From positions 1 to 14,804 of the forward strand of contig DATMLO010000141.1 of the NCBI GenBank assembly GCA_035570495.1: DNA of 14,804 nucleotides, in the 5' to 3' direction. The DNA is from DATARH01 sp035570495 (GTDB lineage: Bacteria; Pseudomonadota; Alphaproteobacteria; ATCC43930; CGMCC-115725). The notes below the pieces were generated by a model that saw only the letters and a list, made by a program, of their open reading frames with translations, was not told the DNA's origin and made no database searches. A program made the translations under genes and the position numbers. Position 1 is the first letter of the stretch; every line of letters starts with the position of its first letter. Shown in pieces: positions 1 to 6,571 of the stretch.

Positions 1-99
1 CGCCGCCAAAATCATCGTCAAAATCACGCCGCCGACCGCGATCGCGATGCCCTCGCCCGTTTTCCACGACCCAAATTCCCAAATCAAGCCCGGGGACAA
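1..99 (-). CDS. possible 5' end of a small membrane protein, cut by window edge
   Basis: On the minus strand a 33-codon open frame runs from a TTG at 97-99 off the left edge, directly after an in-frame TGA at 100-102. It reads LSPGLIWEFGSWKTGEG followed by a hydrophobic stretch (GIAIAVGGVILTMILAA) that would make a membrane helix, and its codons mostly end in G or C. There is no ATG and no convincing ribosome binding site; a second TTG lies at 85-87. The opposite strand is also open here but reads like an antisense frame. I do not recognise a family. It could be a real gene start or chance. Confidence 0.3.
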   Translation of the reverse strand, partial: MSPGLIWEFGSWKTGEGIAIAVGGVILTMILAA

Positions 100-127
100 T
101 CACCCCGCGATCAACATAATGCAGATT

Positions 128-190
128 TTTCCGATAGACGGAAACGCGGATGCGAATCAAGTTGAAACAACTTCGCGGAACCGCGTTTTT
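128..190. terminator. cluster of hairpins between genes, possible terminator region
   Basis: Three small inverted repeats lie side by side: TTTCCG/CGGAAA at 128-133 and 139-144; AAGTTG/CAACTT at 159-164 and 168-173, extendable by GCG/CGC with a bulge; and CGCGG/CCGCG at 174-178 and 181-185, followed by five T at 186-190. The last has the hairpin-plus-T form for plus-strand transcripts, yet the adjacent coding sequence is leftward. For the leftward thioesterase gene, whose stop is at 191-193, the same repeats lie just past the stop but without a clear T-run. A role in termination is an inference. Confidence 0.4.
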
Positions 191-670
191 CTAGCGCCTC
201 ACACCAACAGGGCGGCCGACCCAATCGGGCCGCGGCAGCGCTGCATGCGCCGCCGCGGCGGCATGCACCCGCACGTGAAGCTCGGGCGGGAACGGGCAAA
301 CCCGCCGCGCCTTCAGATCGACATGCAGAAACAGCAGCTCCTGCGTAGCCGCCCGCTCGCCGTTGTCGCGCCGGAACATCTCGTGCGCGAGATGAAGCCG
401 CTTGTCGTCGGCGAAGAGGATCTGGATCGCGACCCGCACCTTGTCGCCAACCAGAAGCTCGCGCTCGTAGCGGTTATGCGTCTCGGTGACAAAGGTGCCG
501 AGATCGGTCCGCCGGCGATAGGCGAGCCCGAGATCGAGCTCGTCAAACATCAGGTCGGTCGCGTAGTCGAACAGCACCGTGTAATAGGCGAGGTTCATGT
601 GCCCGTTATGATCGATCCATTCGGGCCGGACCTCGCCATGGTAGCGATCGAACGGCGCGGGAAAGCTCAA
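191..670 (-). CDS. hot-dog fold acyl-CoA thioesterase
   Basis: The 159-residue product resembles the 4-hydroxybenzoyl-CoA thioesterase/betainyl-CoA thioesterase group, single-domain hot-dog enzymes that hydrolyse acyl-CoA thioesters in the cytoplasm as oligomers. The N-terminal motif W-I-D-H-N-G-H-M-N (residues 18-26) carries the Asp (D20) that is usually catalytic in this group, and the following helix (AYYTVLFDYATDLMF) fits the central hot-dog helix. Length is typical. The start used is a TTG, four bases after the stop of the amidohydrolase gene, so the two are very likely co-transcribed and perhaps translationally coupled. No better ATG lies upstream of the conserved motif, although the frame stays open further upstream. 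The last 20 residues, rich in Ala and Arg, look less conserved. The substrate is unknown; the pairing suggests a CoA ester related to the amidohydrolase product. Confidence 0.85.
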   Translation of the reverse strand: MSFPAPFDRYHGEVRPEWIDHNGHMNLAYYTVLFDYATDLMFDELDLGLAYRRRTDLGTFVTETHNRYERELLVGDKVRVAIQILFADDKRLHLAHEMFRRDNGERAATQELLFLHVDLKARRVCPFPPELHVRVHAAAAAHAALPRPDWVGRPVGVRR

Positions 671-674
671 CGAG

Positions 675-1814
675 CTAAGCCAGCCCGTAGAGTTGCGCGG
701 CGTTGTCGTGGGTCAGCTTCTGGCGCAGCTCGGGGCTAAGACCCGCCATCTGGCGCTCGATCGCGCTCTTCGAGTTCGGCCAAACGCCGTCCGGATGCGG
801 ATAGTCCGACGCCCACAACAGATGGCCTTCGCCAAAGAACGGGATCAGCGCCATCGTCGCGTAATCCTCCTGAAAGGTCGCGTAAATCTGCCGCTTGAAC
901 AGCTCGGATGGCTTGGTCTCGAGCTGAATGCCGCCCTTGTCGGCCCAGAATTCCTTGGCCTCCCAGAGCCGCCAGTGGCGGTAATCCAACTCCTGCATCA
1001 GCCAAGGCAGCCAGCCAGTGCCGGCCTCGGCCATCACGATCTTCAATTTCGGGTAGCGTTCGAGAATGCCCCAGGCGAACAGATCGACAAACGGCTCGAG
1101 GAAATTGCCCATGAAGAACTTGGTGTTCTCGAACGTGCCGGCCGGCTTACCGGCGGCGCGGTCGGACGGCTTGCCGACAAACACGGTGATGTGCCAGCCA
1201 ATGATGATGTTGGTCTCTTCGAGCGCGGCCCACAATTTCTCCCAGGCCGGGTCGTCGAGCTTGGGGGTGACGTTGGCGATCATCAGCGAGACCTGACGCA
1301 CCCCGCCTTTCTTGTGGAGACGCATCAGCTCGTCGTAGGCGGCGTCCGGGGTTTCCGGCAGCATCGGCGCGCCGATCAACCGGTGGGGCGCGGCCTGACA
1401 GAATTCGAGCAGCCAGTCGTTGTAGACCCGATAGCAGGCGATGCGCAGCGCTGGGTCCTCGGTCGAGATCTGGAAGATCGGGCCGTAGATCACCGTGGCT
1501 TGGACGCCGTCGCGATCCATGTCGGCGAGGCGCAATTCGGCGACCGCAGGCCGGCGTTCGCTCTGGTCATGGATGCCGGCGCGGTCGAAGGAATTGTAGA
1601 GCGGCTTCACCGGGCGCTTGTTCCCGGTCGCGGGGGCTTTGCCCGTCCAGCTGCCCCAGACCTTGCCGTCGCACATCCACATCGCCTGGCCGTCCCGCTC
1701 GGCGATATGCGGGGCACGGTCACGAAATTCCGCCGGCAGACGGGTCGTCCACAGATCGGCCGGCAGGACACCGAGGTCCATGTGGTCGTCGCAGGAAATG
1801 AGCGTATTGGCCAT
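675..1814 (-). CDS. amidohydrolase-2 family metal-dependent hydrolase or decarboxylase
   Basis: The 379-residue protein is a TIM-barrel of the amidohydrolase-2 family, which includes ACMS and gamma-resorcylate decarboxylases and related hydrolases acting on aromatic or carboxylate substrates. Candidate metal and catalytic residues are the N-terminal C-D-D-H-M-D (D9-H11), H208 in IIIGWHITV, E263 in MAEAGTGWLPW, and the C-terminal W-A-S-D-Y-P-H-P-D-G (D337, H340). The usual first-strand HxH is altered to a D-x-H-like form, as in several clades of this family. It starts at ATG 1814 with a GGGA about ten bases upstream. It lies 76 bases downstream of the MFS gene and four bases upstream of the thioesterase gene, which suggests one leftward transcript. 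The family is clear; whether it decarboxylates or hydrolyses cannot be told from sequence. Confidence 0.9.
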   Translation of the reverse strand: MANTLISCDDHMDLGVLPADLWTTRLPAEFRDRAPHIAERDGQAMWMCDGKVWGSWTGKAPATGNKRPVKPLYNSFDRAGIHDQSERRPAVAELRLADMDRDGVQATVIYGPIFQISTEDPALRIACYRVYNDWLLEFCQAAPHRLIGAPMLPETPDAAYDELMRLHKKGGVRQVSLMIANVTPKLDDPAWEKLWAALEETNIIIGWHITVFVGKPSDRAAGKPAGTFENTKFFMGNFLEPFVDLFAWGILERYPKLKIVMAEAGTGWLPWLMQELDYRHWRLWEAKEFWADKGGIQLETKPSELFKRQIYATFQEDYATMALIPFFGEGHLLWASDYPHPDGVWPNSKSAIERQMAGLSPELRQKLTHDNAAQLYGLA

Positions 1815-1832
1815 GGCGTCGTCCCGTTCGGC

Positions 1833-1849
1833 GCGCCCGAGGTGGGCGC
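1833..1849. repeat. perfect 6-bp hairpin upstream of the amidohydrolase gene
   Basis: GCGCCC at 1833-1838 and GGGCGC at 1844-1849 form a hairpin with a 5-base loop in the gap between the MFS stop and the amidohydrolase start. No T-run follows on the minus strand, so it is not a standard intrinsic terminator. It may be a processing or partial attenuation element, or simply chance in GC-rich DNA. Confidence 0.3.
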
Positions 1850-1890
1850 ATCGCCTATCGTAAGACGAGGCTGGCGCGCAGAGAAGCCGC

Positions 1891-3156
1891 TTATGCGGTT
1901 TTGCGGCCGACCTGCTTGAGGTCGGGTAGGAGCACCGTCAGAAGCCCGATCAGGGGCAGATACGCGCAAACATGGTAGACCGTCGTGATGCTCGTCGCAT
2001 CGGCGAGCTTGCCGAGCGCCGCAGCGCCGACGCCCGCCATGCCAAAGCTGAGGCCGAAGAACAGGCCCGCCATCGTCCCGATCTTTCCCGGCACCATGTC
2101 GAGTGCGTAGACGATGATCGCCGACGACGCCGATGCCATCGTGGCGCCGACGCAAACGGTGAGAACCGCCGTCCAGAACAGATCGGCGAACGGCAACATC
2201 AGCGCGAACGGGATCGCGCCGAGGATCGAACCCCAGATCACCGCCTTCCGTCCGATCCGGTCGCCGATCGGGCCGCCGATCAAGGTGCCGGCCGCCACCG
2301 ACGCGAGGAAAATGAACAGGTAAATCTGCGCACTCGCGACCGAGACCTGAAATTTGCTCATCAGATAGAAGGTGTAATACGTGCTGATGCTCGCCTGATA
2401 GAACGCCTTCGAAAACACCAGCGACAGCAGGATCACCAGCGACCAGAAGATGCGGCTGCGTGAGAGGTCGGGCGGCGCGACCGCTGAGGCGCGGGTTCGA
2501 CGCGGCAACGCCCGCTCGCGCCGATACCAATTCCCGACGAGAAACAACACCGCCATCGCCAGCAGCGCCGCCGTGGAGAACCAGGCGACGCTTCCCTGTC
2601 CTCTCGGTACGATAATAAACGCCGCGAGGATCGGTCCCATGGCCGAGCCGATATTGCCGCCGACCTGGAACAGAGACTGCGCGAGCCCGTGCCGGCCGCC
2701 CGACGCCAGGCGCGCAACGCGCGAGGCTTCCGGGTGGAAAACCGCCGACCCGGCGCCAACCATCGCCGCCGCCAGTAGCAGCGTCGGGTAATGCGTCGCG
2801 CCGGCAAGCAGCAGCAAACCGGCGAGGGTCACGCACATCCCGGCCGCCAGCGAGTAGGGCTGCGGCTTGTGGTCGGCGACCAGGCCGACGCAGGGCTGCA
2901 GCATCGACGAGACAATCTGCTGGGTCAGCGTGATGAGGCCGATCTGAACAAACGTCAGGCCGTAATTCGTCTTGATCATCGGGTAAAGCGCCGGCAGCAG
3001 CGACTGGATCATGTCGTTGAGCAGATGCGAGAAGCCGAGCGCCAGCACGATCGAAAACGCGGCGCCTTCGGCCAGCCGCGACCGCTCCATCGCACTCGAC
3101 ACGACCTGGATCGGTGGAACCGCCGCCACCTCGCCGGACACCTCAGTCGTCGCCAT
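1891..3156 (-). CDS. fsr: MFS efflux transporter of the fosmidomycin-resistance (Fsr) family
   Basis: The 421-residue inner-membrane protein closely follows E. coli Fsr as I remember it: HLLNDMIQSLLPALYP (residues 44-59), LTFVQIGLITLTQQ (67-80), SSMLQPCVG (83-91), AVFHPEASRVARLASGGRHG (138-157) and SLFQVGGNIGS (161-171). Fsr proteins are 12-helix proton-driven exporters that give fosmidomycin resistance when overproduced; natural substrates are mostly unknown. An MFS loop motif, GGPIGDRIGRKAV, is visible in the second half. The start ATG at 3156 follows an A/G-rich stretch (AAGGTAAGGG) that can serve as ribosome binding site. The first 25 or so residues extend beyond the conserved core and M23 is an alternative start. 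It is the first gene of the leftward set, so it may export a compound handled by the downstream hydrolases. Confidence 0.9.
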   Translation of the reverse strand: MATTEVSGEVAAVPPIQVVSSAMERSRLAEGAAFSIVLALGFSHLLNDMIQSLLPALYPMIKTNYGLTFVQIGLITLTQQIVSSMLQPCVGLVADHKPQPYSLAAGMCVTLAGLLLLAGATHYPTLLLAAAMVGAGSAVFHPEASRVARLASGGRHGLAQSLFQVGGNIGSAMGPILAAFIIVPRGQGSVAWFSTAALLAMAVLFLVGNWYRRERALPRRTRASAVAPPDLSRSRIFWSLVILLSLVFSKAFYQASISTYYTFYLMSKFQVSVASAQIYLFIFLASVAAGTLIGGPIGDRIGRKAVIWGSILGAIPFALMLPFADLFWTAVLTVCVGATMASASSAIIVYALDMVPGKIGTMAGLFFGLSFGMAGVGAAALGKLADATSITTVYHVCAYLPLIGLLTVLLPDLKQVGRKTA

Positions 3157-3392
3157 TACCCTTACCTTTTGCCGGCCGGAACCTGCGGTTTCGGCCCGGA
3201 GATGATCTCAAATCGTGTCGATTGGACTAACACGAAACGGCGAAACGGCTGCCCGGTTTTTAGCCATGGCAGATATTCCTTCGTCTGGCGGCGAATGTAG
3301 TCATCGGGCGCGGTGGCGATGCCCGGCTGATATGAGTCAGTATCGCGCTATCGCCCGTTTCACTTCTCGCGCCGGTCACAGCGCAACACCGC

Positions 3393-3398
3393 AGGAGG
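3393..3398 (+). promoter_or_regulatory. strong ribosome binding site fixing the EF-hand gene start
   Basis: AGGAGG lies seven bases before ATG 3406. This strong site shows that translation was meant to begin at 3406, upstream of the in-frame TAG at 3490, and not at the GTG at 3493, which has no such site. Confidence 0.75.
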
Positions 3399-3405
3399 AC
3401 GAACG

Positions 3406-3699
3406 ATGTTTCGGAGACTATTTCTCGTGCCACTGGTCGCGCTGACCGTATCCACCTGCGCCCCGGCGCCGGCCCCCCCACTGCCACCGTAGGTGCAAGG
3501 CGAAATCGCGACCAAACAACTACTCGTACTGATGGATCGCGATCAGAACGGCAAAGTGTCGCGCGCCGAATTCATGGCTTTCATGGACGCGCAATTCAAC
3601 CAGCTCGACGTCAACCACGATGGGGAGCTCGACGTCAACGAGCTGATGTCGCTGCACTACGGGGCAAGCCATCCCGGAGGGAGTGTCGGAGGGCGCTGA
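3406..3699 (+). pseudogene. EF-hand calcium-binding lipoprotein gene interrupted by in-frame TAG
   Basis: From ATG 3406 the frame encodes a signal peptide (M-F-R-R-L-F-L-V-P-L-V-A-L-T) with a lipobox-like V-S-T-C at residues 15-18 and a Pro/Ala-rich linker, then meets TAG at 3490-3492. The same frame continues without a break into VQGEIATKQLL and two canonical 12-residue EF-hand loops: D-R-D-Q-N-G-K-V-S-R-A-E and D-V-N-H-D-G-E-L-D-V-N-E, both with Ca-ligand Asp/Asn at positions 1, 3 and 5, Gly at 6 and Glu at 12. It ends with TGA at 3697. Without the TAG the product would be a small exported lipoprotein of about 97 residues. A single C-to-T change in a CAG codon would explain the stop. Alternatives are a sequencing error, readthrough, or restart at GTG 3493 giving a 68-residue cytoplasmic protein. 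Confidence 0.75.
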
Positions 3700-3709
3700 G
3701 CGACCGCGA

Positions 3710-3754
3710 TCACCGGTTCTTCCAGCCCGGCGCGCGGCGTTCGGCGAAGGCGCA
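3710..3754 (-). pseudogene. remnant of the 3' end of an enoyl-CoA hydratase/crotonase gene
   Basis: On the minus strand, positions 3754 to 3710 read C-A-F-A-E-R-R-A-P-G-W-K-N-R and then TGA. This is the characteristic C-terminus of many crotonases and closely matches the end of the intact crotonase at 4850-5626 (K-A-F-A-E-R-R-K-P-N-W-Q-N-R, stop). By hand count, 31 of 38 bases agree between the two 3' ends over 3713-3750. Immediately upstream in the frame (3755-3757) is a stop codon, so no body of the gene remains. The likely explanation is deletion or replacement of an older crotonase gene; gene-end duplication is another option. It is probably non-functional. Confidence 0.65.
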
Positions 3755-3786
3755 TCACCCCTTTGATTTTAGTCCTGTGTGCCTGG

Positions 3787-4071
3787 TCATGACCGATTTC
3801 GGCCGACGACGGCGATGCCCATCACGACGACGGCGATCCCGACGAAGGTGACGGCGATCCGCCAGAACGGCCAGATCACCGCCGAGCGGCGGGCAAGAAC
3901 GCCGGTGATCAGGGCGGGCACCACGGCCGCCGCAAAGAGACGCCCGATCGCCTCGCCCGCCATGGGCCCCGGCAGTCCGGCGAATATCAGCAACGCGGCG
4001 ACCGCGATGCAAAAGGCGACGGCCGCGCAGGCAAAGGCTTTGGCAAAAGGTTTCCTGGTCGGCCCGGCCAT
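3787..4071 (-). CDS. small hydrophobic membrane protein, family not recognised
   Basis: The frame reads upstream to 4164, but the start at ATG 4071 is preferred: G6AG (4080-4087) lies eight bases upstream and the extra N-terminal residues look non-coding. The 94-residue product begins MAGPTRKPFAKAF, followed by three hydrophobic segments: roughly residues 14-30 (CAAVAFCIAVAALLIFAG), 38-55 (AIGRLFAAAVVPALITGV) and 65-88 (FWRIAVTFVGIAVVVMGIAVV). It should sit in the inner membrane with a positively charged cytoplasmic N-terminus. It is transcribed away from the DUF805 gene across a 173-base gap. I cannot assign a function; similar short three-helix proteins are common as uncharacterised alphaproteobacterial genes. 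Confidence 0.6.
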   Translation of the reverse strand: MAGPTRKPFAKAFACAAVAFCIAVAALLIFAGLPGPMAGEAIGRLFAAAVVPALITGVLARRSAVIWPFWRIAVTFVGIAVVVMGIAVVGRNRS

Positions 4072-4209
4072 CTGTCTTGCTCCCCCCGGTCTTGTTCTAC
4101 CTATTCGGCCGGTTGGCTTGCGGGGTTCCGCGAAGGCTAAGCCGGCGCGCTGCCGCGCAGACAAGTGCGGTGCAAAACGCGCTTAGGTCGAGCCGGTTTG
4201 CGTGCGAAA

Positions 4210-4217
4210 CTACGTAG
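4210..4217. repeat. 8-bp palindrome in divergent intergenic region
   Basis: CTACGTAG is a perfect palindrome 28 bases before the DUF805 start, in the 173-base gap between divergent genes. Its position suits a small operator, but one short palindrome is weak evidence. Confidence 0.2.
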
Positions 4218-4244
4218 ACGATCGGAAACCAGGGTTGACCCGAT

Positions 4245-4853
4245 GTGAGGGCTATCGTCGCAGCGATCCTCTACAACCTCCGCAACCTGATGCGCTTCGC
4301 GGGAAGGGATACGCGCGCACAATTCTGGCCCTATGCAATATTTCTCTTCGTTCTGCAAAGCATCGTCAGCATGGCCCTGATTCTTCCAATCATGGCCAAG
4401 GTAATGGTGAAGGCCTTTCAATTCGGCATGCAGCACGCCACGACAAATGGCGGGCAGCTGACTGCCGCCGACCAGAAGGCATTCGTGCAAATCAACAGCG
4501 GCATCTATTCGGACATGGGATCGATGATGACGGTGACGACGCCCATCTTCGCGGCCCTGTTCATCATCCTGCTCGCCGCCGCCGTCGCGCGCAGGCTACA
4601 CGACCGCGGCATGTCCGGTTATTGGGGGCTGATGCCGCTGCCATTTACGGCGTTCAGCATCCTCACCATGCCGAAACTCTTCGCCGCTTTCGAGACTCAC
4701 CCCTTCAGCTATGGCTGGCCCCCAGGCTTGCTTATCAACAACCTTCTCTATCTCGCCGCATTGATATTGCTGATCGTCCTGCTGGCGCGGCCAGGCGTCG
4801 CCGGCGCTAACCGCTTTGGCCCCGTCGTCGCGGATTGGCCTCACTCGCCCTAG
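4245..4853 (+). CDS. DUF805 family inner-membrane protein
   Basis: The 202-residue product has the DUF805 hallmarks: F-A-G-R-D-T-R-A-Q-F-W near the N-terminus (18-28), a middle A-R-R-L-H-D-R-G-M-S-G-Y-W (115-127), and a C-terminal G-A-N-R-F-G-P (187-193). Four hydrophobic segments lie at about 29-49, 96-115, 126-144 and 161-182. A longer than usual loop of about 45 residues between helices 1 and 2 contains a Q/N/T-rich stretch. The start is a GTG at 4245 overlapping an out-of-frame ATG; M16 is a possible alternative start just before the conserved motif. The biochemical role of DUF805 proteins is not established. The stop codon overlaps that of the convergent crotonase gene within the palindrome CTAG at 4850-4853. 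Confidence 0.85.
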   Translation: MRAIVAAILYNLRNLMRFAGRDTRAQFWPYAIFLFVLQSIVSMALILPIMAKVMVKAFQFGMQHATTNGGQLTAADQKAFVQINSGIYSDMGSMMTVTTPIFAALFIILLAAAVARRLHDRGMSGYWGLMPLPFTAFSILTMPKLFAAFETHPFSYGWPPGLLINNLLYLAALILLIVLLARPGVAGANRFGPVVADWPHSP

Positions 4854-5626
4854 CGGTTCTGCCAGTTCGGCTTGCGGCGCTCGGCAAAGGCCTTCGGGCC
4901 CTCGATGTAGTCCTGGCTGTCGATATTGGCCTGCACCGCCGGGTAGGTCGTGGTCATCGCCTTCTGCAAAGTCGGCTCATCGAGACTGCGATACACCGAC
5001 TGCTTCGAGGCGCGGATCGCCATCGGCGAGCATTCGAGGATCAGCGCCGCCCAACGCTTCGCACCCTCAAGCGCCTGCCCCTCGGGCACGACCTCGTTCA
5101 CAAAGCCCAGCTCCTTGCCCTCGGCGGCCGGGACGCGGCGGCCGGTGAGGATCATGCCGAGCGCGTTCTTCTGCCCGATCATGCGCGGCAGGCGGTGCAC
5201 GCCGCTGCCGGCGATGAGGCCGACGCGCGGTTCCGGTAGCGCGAAGACCGCGTTCTCGGCGGCGACGATGATGTCGCAGGCGAGCGCGGTCTCAAACCCA
5301 CCGCCCATCGCCACGCCATTGACCGCGGCGATCAGCGGCTTGTCGAGGTCGAAGCGGTGGCTGAGCCCGGCAAACCCGGTGTCCGGGCGCGGCCCGCGTC
5401 TTCCGGCCGCCTGTACTTTCAGGTCATTGCCGGCGGAAAAGGCGCGCGGCCCTTCGCCGGTGATGATCCCGACCCAGAGTTCGGGATCGGCCGCGAACTC
5501 GTTCCAAATGCCGTCAAATTCCCAATGCGCCTCGCTGTGCAGCGCATTCATGACCTCGGGCCGGTTGATCGTGACGATGCGGATGCGCCCCTCGTCCTCG
5601 ACCTTGCAGAAGCGATAATCGGCCAT
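4850..5626 (-). CDS. enoyl-CoA hydratase/isomerase (crotonase) family protein
   Basis: The 258-residue product starts at ATG 5626 behind GGGAGG (5631-5636); an upstream extension of the frame to 5689 is not needed. Crotonase oxyanion-hole elements are present: A-F-S-A-G-N-D-L-K (62-70) and the loop N-G-V-A-M-G-G-G-F-E-T-A (103-114). The first catalytic Glu of classical hydratases is kept (E132 in LPEPRVG), but the second aligns with G157 (A-L-G-M-I-L-T-G, where rat hydratase has Glu). Simple syn-hydration of an enoyl-CoA is therefore less certain; an isomerase, hydrolase, lyase or dehalogenase-like activity on a CoA ester is possible. The family normally forms cytosolic trimers or hexamers. 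It is transcribed alone, away from the deacetylase gene. Confidence 0.92.
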   Translation of the reverse strand: MADYRFCKVEDEGRIRIVTINRPEVMNALHSEAHWEFDGIWNEFAADPELWVGIITGEGPRAFSAGNDLKVQAAGRRGPRPDTGFAGLSHRFDLDKPLIAAVNGVAMGGGFETALACDIIVAAENAVFALPEPRVGLIAGSGVHRLPRMIGQKNALGMILTGRRVPAAEGKELGFVNEVVPEGQALEGAKRWAALILECSPMAIRASKQSVYRSLDEPTLQKAMTTTYPAVQANIDSQDYIEGPKAFAERRKPNWQNR

Positions 5627-5683
5627 GTTTCCTCCCGTGCGTCGCCTCATGATCCCCCGATCGCGGGCGAAATGACAAACGCA

Positions 5684-5711
5684 ATCCAATCCTCTTTAAG
5701 TTGATTTGGAT
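5684..5711. promoter_or_regulatory. imperfect inverted repeat in divergent promoter region
   Basis: ATCCAATC (5684-5691) and GATTTGGAT (5703-5711) are inverted copies apart from one extra base, separated by 11 bases of A/T-richer sequence. They lie in the 129-base gap between the divergent crotonase and deacetylase genes, where a shared operator would be expected. I could not fix convincing -35/-10 pairs, so this is only a candidate. Confidence 0.25.
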
Positions 5712-5755
5712 CGCCGCTAACTTAACCTTTGTTATCGAGTATAGGGCGCGGCGAG

Positions 5756-6571
5756 ATGGTGATCGCGAGAAGACTGGTGCTGGCCACGCCGCTGCTGCTG
5801 GCGCGGCCGTTGCGGGCGCTCGCCGAGGAGCCCGACCGCCGGCCACCGCTAGCGGACGTCTCGGCGCCACTGACGGCGGGACCGGTCCCGACGCCGCCAC
5901 AGGCGATCGAGCTGCCAATCCTCATCTACCACCATATCGTGCCTGACCATGCGCCGGGCGTGCTGTTCGTGACGCCGGACGGGTTCGAGCAGCAGCTCAA
6001 ATATCTCCAGGACAATGGCTACCGGAGCATCTCGTTTACCGACCTGGCGGATGCGCTGAACTACGGCGCGCCGTTGCCCGAGCGGCCGGTGATCCTGTCG
6101 TTCGACGACGGCTGGGAGAACCAGTTCCAGTACGGGTTTCCGCTACTGCAGAAATACGGCTTTGGCGCGACGTTCTATATCGTCAGCGGCTATGTCGATC
6201 ACCCGAATTTCATGACCACCGACCAGCTGCGGACGATGATCGCGGCCGGGATGGTGATCGGCTGCCACTCGCACACCCATCCGTCGCTGCCGAGCCTCGG
6301 CGCCGCAGCGCGGCTCGAGAACGAGGTCGCCGGCAGCAAGGCCTGGCTGGAAGATCATTTCGGCATCGCGATCGATACCTTCGCCTATCCTTATGGCGCG
6401 TATTCCGCGGCGGTGACGGCGGCGGTCAAGGCCGCCGGGTACCGCACCGCGCGCACCTGCGACACGGGAACTCACGCCACCGCTGACAATCTCGTGACGC
6501 TCCCGGCGGTACTGTATTCGCAATACGCCAACCACTACCGCGCGAACGTGGAGCTGGCCACGGCCCGTTAG
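5756..6571 (+). CDS. secreted polysaccharide deacetylase (carbohydrate esterase 4 family)
   Basis: The 271-residue protein begins at ATG 5756 with a signal-peptide-like stretch (MVIARRLVLATPLLLARPLRALA, likely cut before E24) and a Pro-rich linker. The NodB-type domain follows: L-I-Y-H-H (56-60), motif 1 S-F-D-D-G-W (115-120; D117 base, D118 metal), motif 2 H-S-H-T-H-P-S-L (171-178; H171 and H175 metal ligands), and motif 3 F-A-Y-P-Y-G (209-214). Enzymes of this family remove N- or O-acetyl groups from chitin-like, peptidoglycan or exopolysaccharide chains in a metal-dependent reaction. It probably acts in the periplasm or at the cell surface. The substrate is unknown and no polysaccharide synthesis genes lie nearby. 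The 3' end overlaps the LVIVD gene stop by four bases. Confidence 0.9.
   Translation: MVIARRLVLATPLLLARPLRALAEEPDRRPPLADVSAPLTAGPVPTPPQAIELPILIYHHIVPDHAPGVLFVTPDGFEQQLKYLQDNGYRSISFTDLADALNYGAPLPERPVILSFDDGWENQFQYGFPLLQKYGFGATFYIVSGYVDHPNFMTTDQLRTMIAAGMVIGCHSHTHPSLPSLGAAARLENEVAGSKAWLEDHFGIAIDTFAYPYGAYSAAVTAAVKAAGYRTARTCDTGTHATADNLVTLPAVLYSQYANHYRANVELATAR

Noticed and set aside
47..739. Long plus-strand open frame opposite the thioesterase gene
   Set aside because: It is the antisense of a recognisable hot-dog thioesterase, has no known motif, and its composition follows from GC-rich codons on the other strand.
693..1919. 408-codon plus-strand open frame opposite the amidohydrolase
   Set aside because: The minus strand encodes a clear amidohydrolase; the plus frame is rich in Arg, His and Gly and has no domain.
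1607..2836. 409-codon minus-strand frame overlapping the Fsr gene and the amidohydrolase start
   Set aside because: It is a shifted reading of two well-supported genes and shows only Arg-rich low-complexity sequence.
3233..3248. Short tandem repeat CGAAACGG x2 upstream of the EF-hand gene
   Set aside because: Only two 8-base copies with no surrounding structure; likely chance.
3260..3487. 75-codon minus-strand frame opposite the start of the EF-hand gene
   Set aside because: No ribosome binding site or motif, and it runs against a strong start signal on the plus strand.
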